Positions 21,796-30,536 of a stretch of DNA of 64,000 nt are shown one piece after another. This DNA comes from Lacicoccus alkaliphilus DSM 16010 (GTDB taxonomy: Bacteria > Bacillota > Bacilli > Staphylococcales > Salinicoccaceae): NCBI RefSeq assembly GCF_900142805.1, contig NZ_FRCF01000008.1, forward strand, positions 1 to 64,000, written 5' to 3'. Position 1 is the stretch's first letter, and the number at the start of each line of letters is the position of its first letter. The notes beneath the pieces were generated by a model that was not told the DNA's origin, searched no databases, and saw nothing but the letters and a program-made list of their open reading frames with translations. A program made the position numbers and the translations under genes.

Positions 21796-22872
21796 TCAAC
21801 CTTCCATGCCTTCATTTCTGAAATACTCCCCAAGCAGTGCATATTCAGGCAGGTTCCTAAATATTTCACCACGTTTTTCCAGCCACTCGGCCTCACTGTA
21901 CTCAGCCTTCAACTCATTGAAGGGTTCGAGGTTGTTGACATCATACTCGGTGATCAGAAGCCAAAGTTCCTCAATATATGCCGCCCGGTCTTTCTTCATT
22001 TTATACAGTTCTTTCAGCTGAAGCGTATACTGCTTATTCAATCCATGCGGCTTATGGGGGATTTCCCGGCCCGCTTTCAACAATTCAATCGCTGCGTCAT
22101 ATTCCCTGTTTGAAATATGCCGATCTACTGCAAACCGCCTCACTTCGAACAAGTTCAAGTGTGACTTGATGAACTGTTCCATCCTCTCTGAATCATCCAT
22201 CTGCTCCGCCAGTTCCAGATAAAACGCCGCCCATCTCTCAAGATCGGAGCCAGCGTGTGCTTCCCCGCTTTCGAGCAATTCGATCTGCTGACCGGCAATC
22301 TGCAGTTTCCTCTCCATCTGGTTCGGCTCCCTGAAATTATCCAGCAGGAACTCGAGGTACTCATCCGTATCCGTCGCATCACCCAGACTCGCGTGCCTTG
22401 AAATGATCCACCTGAACAGCGTCACTGCCATCGATTTTGGGCCGTTATTCAAAATTGCCTGCCATACCCTGAAAATCTCATCCATGATGTCCGAGACCAC
22501 GCCGCCGGCATCCTCGATACGGAGCTTATTGATCCGGAGAAAAATCAGTTTTGTGATATCAAACGCTTCTTCGTAATATTTGTTTTGCACGAGGCCCGTG
22601 ACTTCGTCATTCAGGAAATCATTCAGTCCCCTCTCCATCCGCCTCGCTTTCGAGTAGGGCACAAAACTCCCTTTTTCGACATTCGGGTTGACGATGGCCT
22701 GATATTTCCTTTTATACTGGTCAAAATCTTCTGCCGTCAATTCGTTATTGCTGAGGAGTCTGAGACGCATCACCAGATTTTCATCTTCACTGAGCAGGTC
22801 CACCACAAAGTTCTGAAGCGTCTCATGATCCGTGTTCTCCACCAGAGCCTTCAATTCATATAAATTAGTCAT
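21796..22872 (-). CDS. Helical-repeat protein of unknown function
   Basis: The 358-residue protein is almost entirely alpha-helical with TPR-like pairs (KYYEEAFDITKLIFLRI, EYDAAIELLKAGREI, DRAAYIEELWLLITEYD) and no signal peptide. It resembles the helical part found next to SWIM zinc-finger domains in bacillar proteins, but that zinc finger is missing here, so it may be a stand-alone or split form. Partners unknown; the neighbours do not tell. Confidence 0.75.
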   Translation of the reverse strand: MTNLYELKALVENTDHETLQNFVVDLLSEDENLVMRLRLLSNNELTAEDFDQYKRKYQAIVNPNVEKGSFVPYSKARRMERGLNDFLNDEVTGLVQNKYYEEAFDITKLIFLRINKLRIEDAGGVVSDIMDEIFRVWQAILNNGPKSMAVTLFRWIISRHASLGDATDTDEYLEFLLDNFREPNQMERKLQIAGQQIELLESGEAHAGSDLERWAAFYLELAEQMDDSERMEQFIKSHLNLFEVRRFAVDRHISNREYDAAIELLKAGREIPHKPHGLNKQYTLQLKELYKMKKDRAAYIEELWLLITEYDVNNLEPFNELKAEYSEAEWLEKRGEIFRNLPEYALLGEYFRNEGMEG

Positions 22873-23058
22873 TTCCTCACCCGCTTAATAGTTATTCTCA
22901 TTTCAAGTATACATGAGAGCGGGCACATTCAAAGTGTATTTACTCTGATTTATACCGCAATATCCTTATAAAAACTCTATTGTTTCTCAGATTCCGGTGA
23001 GTAATTACTGAAAATTCAGGGTATTGTACATGTAGTTTAATTTCAGGAGGGATTTTTA
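22873..23058. other. Intergenic region upstream of the catalase gene
   Basis: This 186-bp region between divergent genes must hold the catalase promoter. I see a GGGTAT at about 23020 that could be a stress-sigma -10, but no GTTT -35 at a proper distance. No full PerR palindrome is seen either, only a partial TTAATAGTTATT stretch. No regulatory call is made. Confidence 0.4.
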
Positions 23059-25050
23059 ATGTCAAAAAAGAAGGATGAACTGAATCAGCGCGATACGATC
23101 GACCATACACAGGATGCGCCACTCAGAACGAATCATGGTCTCCCGATCAGTGATGATGAACACGATTTGACAGCCGGTGAAAGAGGCCCCACACTGATGC
23201 AGGACTTTCATTTCCGTGAGAAGATGACCCACTTCGACCATGAAAGGATCCCTGAACGGGTGGTCCATGCCAGAGGTTTCGGTGTCCATGGTGAATTCGA
23301 ACTTTATGAATCACTTGAAAAGTATACGAAAGCGAAATTTCTGACGGAGCCCGGCAAAAAGACACCGACCTTCACCAGGTTCTCAACCGTAGCGGGCAAC
23401 CGCGGCCACTCTGACACTGCACGCGATACCCGCGGTTTTGCGACGAAATTCTATACTGAAGAAGGCAACTTCGACCTTGTGGGGAACAATATGCCGGTGT
23501 TCTTCATACATGATGCGGTCAAATTCCCGGATGTCGTACATGCGGTCAAACCCGAGCAGCATAATGAAATTCCGCAGGCAACTGCCGCTCATGACACATT
23601 CTGGGATTGGTATTCACAGAATACGGAAAGTGCACACATGGTGATGTGGCTGATGAGCGATCGGGCCATACCGAGAAGTTACCGTATGATGGAGGGCTTC
23701 GGGGTCCATACATTCCGCCTCGTGAATGCAGAGGGCAAGGCACATTTCATCAAGTTCCACTGGAAGCCGAAGCTCGGCACCCACCAGCTCATCTGGGATG
23801 AATCCCAGATGGTCATGGGCAAGGACCCGGATTTCCACAGGAAGGATATTTGGGAAAATATCGAGATGGGCAACTATCCTGAATTTGAACTGGGACTCCA
23901 GATCATTCCTGAAGAAGATGAATTCAAATTCGACTTCGATGTCCTGGATCCGACCAAATTGTGGCCGGAGGAAGATATACCGGTCCAGCTTGTCGGGAAG
24001 ATGACATTCAACCGGAATGTCGACTATTACTTCGGTGAAACCGAACAGGTCGCCTTCCATCCGGGACATATCGTACCGGGCATAGACTTTACAAATGATC
24101 CCCTGCTGCAGGGCAGGCTGTTCTCCTATACGGACACGCAGCTCAACCGCTTCAACGGGCCGAATTTCCAGCAGATCCCGATCAACCGCCCGATGTGCCC
24201 GTTCTCGAACAATCAGCGCGACGGCTTCAATCAGATGTATATCCATAAAGGGCCCACTGCCCATCATAAAAACCGGATGAACAACAATCAGCCGGCGCCA
24301 CTCCCTCCCGAACAGGGCGGATACGAACACTACCCTGAAACCGTCGAAGGTAAAATTGGCCAGAAACGGCCGACACAAAGCTTCGATGACCATTTCAGCC
24401 AGGCGAAGATGTTCCTGAACTCCTTATCAGAGCACGAAAAGCAGCACCTGTTCGATGCCTACAGCTTTGAAATCGGCAAGTGCAAAAGTATGGATGTCAA
24501 AAATAATGCGGTTGCCGTCCTGAATAAAATAGACCGTGGACTGGCTGAGTACGTCGCAGGCAAAATCGGTGCAACGGTGCCTGAACAGGTGGAAGCGTCC
24601 ACATACGACAAAAAATCGCCGGCACTCGGCATCGACCACACGACCTCGTCACTGGAGACAAGGACCGTCATGGTCATCACAATGCCGGACATCGCAGAAG
24701 AAACACTCAAAGAGACAAAAGACAAACTTGAGGAAAAAGGACTCCAAGTCAGTTTCGTTTCCGACAAAATTCATAAAATCGGTGAAACGCAGCTCGATGA
24801 AACTTTCGACACTGTACACTGTGTGCTTTTTGATGCAGTCATCGCCCTGAAAGGGGAAGAACCACTTCCTGCAGAAGCGGCCGAAAATCTTGAGATCGCA
24901 TTTAAGCACAAAAAAGCCATCGGCTTCGGCGGAGAGAACATTTTTGATATGCTTTCATTCTCCCAGGATGACAAAGGTGTCAACGATATAGAGAAAAACC
25001 TCGACGGCTTCCTTGAAGACGTCAAAGGACACAGAGTGTGGGACAGATGA
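23059..25050 (+). CDS. katE: Large-subunit heme catalase with C-terminal flavodoxin-like domain
   Basis: The 663-residue protein is a clade 2 (HPII-like) catalase. Catalytic H70 lies in RVVHARGFG, N143 in DLVGNNMPVFF, and the heme-proximal R353/Y357 in RLFSYTDTQ. The core domain ends near residue 490. From about 505 on follows a DJ-1/PfpI-like domain (TRTVMVITMPDIAEETL, IGFGGENIFDML), typical of large catalases. It breaks down hydrogen peroxide in the cytoplasm. AGGAGG precedes the ATG. A Cu/Zn superoxide dismutase gene lies downstream, convergent, so the region carries two oxidative defence genes. Confidence 0.96.
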   Translation: MSKKKDELNQRDTIDHTQDAPLRTNHGLPISDDEHDLTAGERGPTLMQDFHFREKMTHFDHERIPERVVHARGFGVHGEFELYESLEKYTKAKFLTEPGKKTPTFTRFSTVAGNRGHSDTARDTRGFATKFYTEEGNFDLVGNNMPVFFIHDAVKFPDVVHAVKPEQHNEIPQATAAHDTFWDWYSQNTESAHMVMWLMSDRAIPRSYRMMEGFGVHTFRLVNAEGKAHFIKFHWKPKLGTHQLIWDESQMVMGKDPDFHRKDIWENIEMGNYPEFELGLQIIPEEDEFKFDFDVLDPTKLWPEEDIPVQLVGKMTFNRNVDYYFGETEQVAFHPGHIVPGIDFTNDPLLQGRLFSYTDTQLNRFNGPNFQQIPINRPMCPFSNNQRDGFNQMYIHKGPTAHHKNRMNNNQPAPLPPEQGGYEHYPETVEGKIGQKRPTQSFDDHFSQAKMFLNSLSEHEKQHLFDAYSFEIGKCKSMDVKNNAVAVLNKIDRGLAEYVAGKIGATVPEQVEASTYDKKSPALGIDHTTSSLETRTVMVITMPDIAEETLKETKDKLEEKGLQVSFVSDKIHKIGETQLDETFDTVHCVLFDAVIALKGEEPLPAEAAENLEIAFKHKKAIGFGGENIFDMLSFSQDDKGVNDIEKNLDGFLEDVKGHRVWDR

Positions 25051-25060
25051 ACCACAACTT

Positions 25061-25085
25061 AAAGAGCCCCTCGCGGGCTCTTTTT
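25061..25085 (+). terminator. Intrinsic terminator of the catalase gene
   Basis: AAAGAGCCC (25061-25069) pairs with GGGCTCTTT (25075-25083), followed by T to 25085. Confidence 0.88.
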
Positions 25086-25212
25086 ATTGCCGTCATTTGT
25101 CTCTGCAATTGAGATGTGATTCATCGGCCAAACGAGACACCACTTGGCCGATGGGGCTTCCTTCATCAAAAAAGCAGAACCCCATTACGGGATTCTGCCC
25201 ACTCTAAAAATA

Positions 25213-25803
25213 TTACCCTTGCGGTTCTGTAATGACGCCGCATGCGATTGGATCACCTGCATCGCCTGACGGCTGTGAAACATAGTCATCAGCGTCGGAA
25301 TGGATGATCAGCGATGTGCCGCTGTCGGTCATTAGAGACGTTTCCACTTCTTCATCGAGAATCGTCACATTGTCAGCCGGCACTTCAGTCGATACCGTGC
25401 CGTCTTCCGCCACTTCTATATTTTCAAGGTCCCCCGCATGCGGCCCATCTTCATGGTCGAATCCATGGGAGGCATCCGTCGGATTGAAATGATCTCCTGC
25501 CGTCTCAAAGTTCGGACCCTGGCACAGGCCCGCATCATGTATATGCATGCCGTGTTCGCCCGGCTCCAGCCCTTCAGCCTCGAGCGCAATCGTCACACCG
25601 TCATCCGCTTCCGACAGGACCGCTGTACCGATCGGCTCTTCATCGGTGTCATACATCGTCACTTCGATCTCTTCAGACGGCTCCTGTGTTGCGCCTTCTT
25701 CATCGCCGCCTTCATCGGCACCCTCTCCGGCTTCTTCGCCTGCACCGCAGGCAGCCACTATGAAAACCATCAGGAATAATGGAATAAAAGCCCATCGCTT
25801 CAT
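25213..25803 (-). CDS. sodC: Cu/Zn superoxide dismutase lipoprotein
   Basis: The 196-residue protein has a lipoprotein signal (MKRWAFIPLFLMVFIVAAC) and a 35-residue acidic linker, so it sits on the outer face of the membrane. Copper and zinc ligands are in GEHGMHIHDAG, HFNPTDASHG, GPHAGDLENI and LIIHSDADDY. The bridging cysteines are LCQGP and ACGVIT. It removes extracellular superoxide. GGAGG lies seven nt before the ATG at 25803; the long frame to 25926 overlaps the upstream gene and is not used. Confidence 0.93.
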   Translation of the reverse strand: MKRWAFIPLFLMVFIVAACGAGEEAGEGADEGGDEEGATQEPSEEIEVTMYDTDEEPIGTAVLSEADDGVTIALEAEGLEPGEHGMHIHDAGLCQGPNFETAGDHFNPTDASHGFDHEDGPHAGDLENIEVAEDGTVSTEVPADNVTILDEEVETSLMTDSGTSLIIHSDADDYVSQPSGDAGDPIACGVITEPQG

Positions 25804-25874
25804 TGACATCCCTCCACTCTTTACTGGAACTCTTCCCCGTTTAAGTTGGTGTAAACGCCCATATATCAGAAATA

Positions 25875-27059
25875 TCATTCCCCATGATAATTCACACCTC
25901 TTGTGTATTGATTGGAAGCATCCCAAAGCAGGAATTCATCTACACCGTTATCTTTCAAAGCCTGGATTTGCGCTTCAATTTGTTCAATGCCATAATCCAC
26001 GTAATTTCCCGCACCAAGATATGAAGCGGTGAAATCCTGGAGCCACGGGCGGCTGATCGGTGGATCTTCGAGTGCATCAAGCACTTCATTTTCAGCCTGG
26101 ATATACTGGTCGATCACCTCATACGGCTCCGTATCCGGTGCATCGATACCAAACGAGCCCGGCCCCCAGTGGCTCGGGTAGATCATTGAAGATATGACAT
26201 CCACTTCTTCAGAAATTCGGCTGAAGTCCTGGCCTATGCCTTCAGCGGGACCATGTGTCGCCGCATATCCGAATATGTCCACGGAAACATCCACGCCGTA
26301 TGGCTCCAGTTCATCGTATGCATATTCAACAAAGTCGGTCACTGCATCCACCCTCTGTTCTCCGGCGTCCCCTTCGCCGTCATACTGTCCGAGGTCATAG
26401 TCGAGTGATTCCCCGTAAAATTCAAAACCTTCCGGGAACCTGACATAATCGAACTGGATTTCCTTAAATCCGAGTTTCGCCGCTTCCACTGCAATTTCCA
26501 TATTATACTCCCATACTTCCTCAAGGAACGGGTTTACGAAGTTTTCACCGCGTCCGTTCTGCCACGTCGTCCCGTCAGGGTTCTGGAAGGAGAGTTCCGG
26601 TGCCGCCCCGGCAAGCCTCGAGTCTTTGAACACGACGATGCGCGCAATCGGATAAATTTCATTCTCTTCCATCTGCGCCATCACTGTCTCCGGGTCCACG
26701 AATGCATGGGTGTTCTCCACTGCAACCTCATGTTCGAGCGGCAGATCCATCATGATATCGCCCATATCCTCTTTCACGTCGATGACCATTGAATTCAATC
26801 CTGAATCATTCACATAGTGTATCAACTCATCCATGCGCTGACTGCCTGCGATGTAACCCGATACGTATATCCCTTTCACGCCATCGTCCGGGTAAGGTAT
26901 TTCCACACCGCTGTCATAGACGAACGCACCCGGCATCTCCTCGGGCACGCTTAATACCGGTGCTTCATTGATATCCAAAACGTCCGCACCCGCTTTTCCG
27001 GCAGATGCTGCTGAAACCGCAAACAGTATGATAAACGCCAGTAAAGATTTCATCCTCAT
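25875..27059 (-). CDS. Secreted putative glycoside hydrolase (DUF4015)
   Basis: The 394-residue protein has a signal peptide (MRMKSLLAFIILFAVSAASA), then a TIM-barrel-like domain. Family features are VKGIYVSGYIAG, NSMVIDVKEDMG, YPIARIVVFKD, FKEIQFDYVRFPEG, VDVSVDIFGYA and FLLWDASNQYTRGV. Members are predicted sugar hydrolases of the cell envelope; the substrate is not known. Its ATG overlaps the stop of the deacetylase gene upstream (ATGA), so both are coupled. Confidence 0.9.
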   Translation of the reverse strand: MRMKSLLAFIILFAVSAASAGKAGADVLDINEAPVLSVPEEMPGAFVYDSGVEIPYPDDGVKGIYVSGYIAGSQRMDELIHYVNDSGLNSMVIDVKEDMGDIMMDLPLEHEVAVENTHAFVDPETVMAQMEENEIYPIARIVVFKDSRLAGAAPELSFQNPDGTTWQNGRGENFVNPFLEEVWEYNMEIAVEAAKLGFKEIQFDYVRFPEGFEFYGESLDYDLGQYDGEGDAGEQRVDAVTDFVEYAYDELEPYGVDVSVDIFGYAATHGPAEGIGQDFSRISEEVDVISSMIYPSHWGPGSFGIDAPDTEPYEVIDQYIQAENEVLDALEDPPISRPWLQDFTASYLGAGNYVDYGIEQIEAQIQALKDNGVDEFLLWDASNQYTRGVNYHGE

Positions 27060-27931
27060 TCCGACCCCTCCGCTTCTTTGCTCTCGATATCTTCCGGATC
27101 CACTATTTCATACCCCTGCGCCTCAAGACCGTTCACGATGTCCGGAAGTGCCTCTGCAGTCCATTCCCTGTCATGCATGAGCAGGTTCGCACCAGGCGTC
27201 AGAAATTCCGTATTCACCATGATGTCCGCCAATGCCTGGGGTTCCTGATAATCGGCTTCCCAGTCATAACCGTAGGTCCAGTTCATCAGGGTCATGCCCT
27301 CTTCCCCGGCAATCCGGATGGATTCTTCCGTATTGATTCCGAAAGGCGCCCTGAAAAATCTGGGTCTCTCACCGGTGATCTCCTCGACCAGGTCACTGGT
27401 GCCGACGATCTCCTCCTTCGTCTCTTCCGGACCGATTTGATCGAGATAAGGATGTGTCGTCGTATGGTTGCCTATCTCAAAGCCCATCCCATGGATTTCT
27501 TCAAGCGCTTCCTGTCCGGCTTCGTCCTGGATGAACATTCCGTTCACGAAAAAAATCGCTCCGGCATCCAGTGCCTTCAAAGTTTCCGCCATTTCCACCG
27601 CGTGACCGTCCGGTGCATCATCAATGGTGAGCAGCGCGACTTCCGGGTTTGCTTCGTCGAGCGGGACGATCTGGAACGTTTCCGGATGCACTTCATATGA
27701 GAAGTCTCCCCCGGTCTCTTCTGCCTCCTCGGCCGCTTCGGATTCTTCAGCCTCTCCTGATGTTTCCGTTTCTTCAGCATCTTCTTCCGCCGGCACTTCG
27801 GCTTCCTCTTCCACCGCTTCATCTTCAGGCGTGCGCTCAGCTCCGCTCTCCGCTTCTTCCTGACCGTCATCGTTCCCACAGCCCATAAGTAAAAGGGTCA
27901 AGATGATCAAAGTGATATATCTCATCATCAT
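27056..27931 (-). CDS. Polysaccharide deacetylase lipoprotein with acidic linker
   Basis: The 291-residue protein has a lipobox (LTLLLMGC), then about 55 residues made almost only of E, A, S and T, and a NodB domain from about residue 75. Motifs are TIDDAPDG (motif 1, usually TFDDGP), GNHTTTHP (metal His pair), FFRAPFG and LLMHD. It would deacetylate envelope glycans outside the cell. Motif 1 keeps both Asp residues but has Ala for Gly. Middle gene of a three-gene operon with 4-nt overlaps on both sides. Confidence 0.92.
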   Translation of the reverse strand: MMMRYITLIILTLLLMGCGNDDGQEEAESGAERTPEDEAVEEEAEVPAEEDAEETETSGEAEESEAAEEAEETGGDFSYEVHPETFQIVPLDEANPEVALLTIDDAPDGHAVEMAETLKALDAGAIFFVNGMFIQDEAGQEALEEIHGMGFEIGNHTTTHPYLDQIGPEETKEEIVGTSDLVEEITGERPRFFRAPFGINTEESIRIAGEEGMTLMNWTYGYDWEADYQEPQALADIMVNTEFLTPGANLLMHDREWTAEALPDIVNGLEAQGYEIVDPEDIESKEAEGSE

Positions 27932-28560
27932 TCACCTTCCCCGTTGATGATTTCGAGCGCCTGTGCTTTATTTTCATTCAATTCAGTAAGGGACGCGTTT
28001 AAAGACCGATAGTGATCATTGAGGTCCTCATGATGCTCATTCACTGTGCCGACCCCGTCGGTGAAATGCTCATAGTCAGCGGATTCTTCCCCGAGTGAAT
28101 TGAAATAATCCAGTTCCCCGCTCAGCGTCTCTTCATATTGAGGAAGGAATGACTCCATCGTCCCTGTGATCGTCTGGAGGTTTTCAATCATGGCCGACAC
28201 GGTGCCCTCGATTTCCGCCTCATCTTCCGAAAAGGAGACCTCCTGCAGCTCCTGCTGAACCGATTCATAAGTTGAAGTGCTTTCATTCAAATCTTCAAGG
28301 GTGCCCCGCCTTGAGTCCACGTTGGCAAATACCGCTGCCGTTGATTCAGCGAAGACCGATGTATCATCTTCTTCCAATGCGCTTTCAAAGTCGTCCTGGA
28401 GTCGATTTTCATAATCGATGAGTGTTTGCAATTCATGTTGTAATGGTGCTTCTTCAAGTGCCTCCATCTGATCCTCCACCTGGGCCGATCCGTTGCCGCA
28501 TCCGCCCATCACTAATGTCACACCCGATACTAAAAACATTTTCTGCAAGCTTATTCTCAT
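27928..28560 (-). CDS. YkyA-like cell-wall-binding lipoprotein
   Basis: The 210-residue protein has a lipoprotein signal (LVSGVTLVMGGC) and then a long, helical, acidic coiled-coil region (LQTLIDYENRLQDDFESAL and ALTELNEN-type repeats). Length and pattern match the YkyA family of Bacillales. Function is not known; it probably sits at the membrane-wall interface. First gene of the operon with the deacetylase and the DUF4015 hydrolase. Confidence 0.85.
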   Translation of the reverse strand: MRISLQKMFLVSGVTLVMGGCGNGSAQVEDQMEALEEAPLQHELQTLIDYENRLQDDFESALEEDDTSVFAESTAAVFANVDSRRGTLEDLNESTSTYESVQQELQEVSFSEDEAEIEGTVSAMIENLQTITGTMESFLPQYEETLSGELDYFNSLGEESADYEHFTDGVGTVNEHHEDLNDHYRSLNASLTELNENKAQALEIINGEGE

Positions 28561-28726
28561 AAATATCTCCTTATATTTGGTTTAGAGTCATTATAACAAC
28601 TATATATGAAAAAGGAATGTATCATTCTGATTTTTTTGAAAAAACTGGATTAAAAGGGAATGCCCTATAAGTTTAATATTCTCCAGTGGAGGCTAAAGGG
28701 CAGTAAAGGATGGAGGCTGGGTGACA

Positions 28727-29461
28727 ATGAATGAACTGTTGAATTATACGGATCACAGAACCGCACCCCTGCCGGCCGGTCCGTGGATGATGTACCAGAA
28801 ATGGGAAGACCTGGTGGCGATGCACATCCCCGTAGACCCGGACGAATTGGCACATCATGTACCGGATGAGCTCGATCTTGATGTATACGATGGTAAAGCA
28901 TGGATCTCGATATTCCCTTTCAATGTAAAGAACTTGAGGATGAGGAAAGTCCCCCGATTCCCATATTTCCATGAATTCCTGGAGCTGAACACGAGGACTT
29001 ATGTGAAACATAAAGGCATACCCGGCGTTTACTTCTTCAGCCTGGATGCCGGGAAGATCATTCCTGTGCTCGGTGCGAGGAGCGCGACACTCCCATACTA
29101 TAAAGCGAAGATGAAGAGGAAGGAAGAAGGCGGATGGAAATACTTCTGCAGCAGACGCCAGCACGACACGACAGCCTGGTTCGACGGCAGGTATAAAGTC
29201 CTCTCCAGTGCTGCACCTTCAAAAGAAGGCACGCTGGATCACTGGCTGTTCGAGCGATACAGGCTGTATAAGACCGTCGGAGGGGCCGTGATCCATATCG
29301 GCATCCACCATCTGAAGTGGAAGCTTGCCGACGTCTCCGTCGATTATGATCCCGATTCCGTCAACTCACTGCTGCCGGGCGATATGACCGGAGAACCCGT
29401 CATCGCCCACTACTGCCCGATGCTGGATGTGATATTCTGGCCGCCTTACAGATCGGAGTGA
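28727..29461 (+). CDS. YqjF-like protein (DUF2071)
   Basis: The 244-residue protein shows MYQKWEDLVAMHIPVDPDEL, DGKAWISIFPFNVKNLRMR, FPYFHEFLELNTRTYV and GVYFFSLDA. This is the acetoacetate-decarboxylase-like fold of DUF2071/YqjF proteins. Cytoplasmic; no known reaction. The ATG at 28727 has GGAGG ten nt upstream; a GTG at 28721 is also possible but would be only 4 nt from it. Divergent from the YkyA operon. Confidence 0.88.
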   Translation: MNELLNYTDHRTAPLPAGPWMMYQKWEDLVAMHIPVDPDELAHHVPDELDLDVYDGKAWISIFPFNVKNLRMRKVPRFPYFHEFLELNTRTYVKHKGIPGVYFFSLDAGKIIPVLGARSATLPYYKAKMKRKEEGGWKYFCSRRQHDTTAWFDGRYKVLSSAAPSKEGTLDHWLFERYRLYKTVGGAVIHIGIHHLKWKLADVSVDYDPDSVNSLLPGDMTGEPVIAHYCPMLDVIFWPPYRSE

Positions 29462-29471
29462 CCCGGCCCGC

Positions 29472-29957
29472 TCACGATCCAATGCATCTGCTCATGATGA
29501 TCTGCCGGCCGACCGGCCCGATGAAGCTTCGGCCGGTATCTTTGAAGCCGGCTTTTTTATAAACATGCTTTGCGGCTTCATTCCTGACATTGACGCCCAG
29601 CACCACCTCATCCACCCTTTCATAATGCGCCTTCACGAAAGCATCGAGTTTACGGAATGATGCACCGGCGATGCCGCGGCCCTGTTTCCTGGAATCGATC
29701 GAATAGCTGAACATCACAAGTGCATCCGTGTTGTCACTGTAGTTCCGCACGACATCGCCGCTCTGCAGGATGAACACCCCGGCAACCCCTTCCTGTATGA
29801 TCAGCACCATCCGCCGGCTGGGGCCGTGCAGACAGCTGTCCAGGACATCAAGCGGATGGGCAGAGAAATGGGCGTGTGCTTCCGTCAGGACGTACCCCTT
29901 TAGATCATCAAGGTATGATGGATCGTAAAACTTCAGCATCACTTCTTTATCAGTCAT
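29472..29957 (-). CDS. GNAT family N-acetyltransferase
   Basis: The 161-residue protein has the acetyl-CoA loop SRKQGRGIAGASFRKL after ALVMFSYSID, then VVLGVNVRNEAAKHVYKKAGFKDTG. This is a full single-domain GNAT without a clear substrate. AGGTGA lies before the ATG at 29957; the frame extends to 30065 without a start signal and overlaps the next gene. Convergent with the DUF2071 gene, 10 nt apart, without a clear terminator between. Confidence 0.86.
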   Translation of the reverse strand: MTDKEVMLKFYDPSYLDDLKGYVLTEAHAHFSAHPLDVLDSCLHGPSRRMVLIIQEGVAGVFILQSGDVVRNYSDNTDALVMFSYSIDSRKQGRGIAGASFRKLDAFVKAHYERVDEVVLGVNVRNEAAKHVYKKAGFKDTGRSFIGPVGRQIIMSRCIGS

Positions 29958-30039
29958 AACAATCACCTGTCTGCATGTATTTCGTTCATGGTTAATGTTA
30001 CTATATCTGCAATCACTTTTATAACCGGGAGGTGAGCTG

Positions 30040-30492
30040 ATGATATTGGTCAGCGCCTGTCTCATCGGCGAGAATGTGCGCTATGACGGAGACAACAGCT
30101 TAAATGAAAAAATCAGGCGGCTGATGGATGAGGGTAGCACCCTGCCTGTCTGCCCCGAGGTGGCCGGCGGCCTCGCCACACCGAGAAAACCTGCCGAAAT
30201 CCGTGGCGGCGACGGCCATGACGTCCTCGCCGGCAACGCCGGAGTCATTGATACTTCCGGTGCTGATGTGACAGAACAATTCTTGAAAGGTGCATATGAT
30301 ACACTCGCAATCATCAAACAATACGCCCCCACGATGGTCGTGCTGAAAGAGAACAGCCCTTCATGCGGGAGCTCGAACATTTACGACGGTACCTTCAGCG
30401 GCAGGAAAGTCCCCGGCGCCGGGGTGACGACTGCACTTTTGGAGCAGAACGGCATCAGAGTCATATCCGAACAAGAATTCGACGCATTATAA
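30040..30492 (+). CDS. DUF523 family protein
   Basis: The 150-residue protein carries the DUF523 cysteine pattern: ILVSACLIGENVRYDG at the start, LPVCPEVAGGL, and LKENSPSCGSSNIYDGTFSG. The three cysteines suggest binding of a metal or cluster; no reaction is established. GGGAGGTGA precedes the ATG. Divergent from the GNAT gene, sharing an 80-bp intergenic region. Confidence 0.92.
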   Translation: MILVSACLIGENVRYDGDNSLNEKIRRLMDEGSTLPVCPEVAGGLATPRKPAEIRGGDGHDVLAGNAGVIDTSGADVTEQFLKGAYDTLAIIKQYAPTMVVLKENSPSCGSSNIYDGTFSGRKVPGAGVTTALLEQNGIRVISEQEFDAL

Positions 30493-30527
30493 AAAGCGGC
30501 GGCTGTCATGGGAGACAGCCGCCGTTC
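30491..30527 (-). terminator. Intrinsic terminator of the BCCT transporter gene
   Basis: CGGCGGCTGTC (30497-30507) pairs with GACAGCCGCCG (30514-30524). On the minus strand the stem is followed by TTTTT (30495-30491). On the plus strand the T run is poor, so DUF523 may be ended less well. Confidence 0.75.
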
Positions 30528-30536
30528 ATATTATGA

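Noticed and set aside
22873-23058. PerR or sigma-B site before the catalase
   Set aside because: Only partial matches; -35 distance or palindrome symmetry is wrong.
23614-24393. Long open frame on the minus strand within the catalase gene
   Set aside because: Antisense shadow of a clear, conserved gene; no ribosome site.
25481-25490. GGATTGAAAT, identical to ten bases of the CRISPR repeat
   Set aside because: Lies inside sodC, coding for H-F-N-P, with no repeat stem around it.
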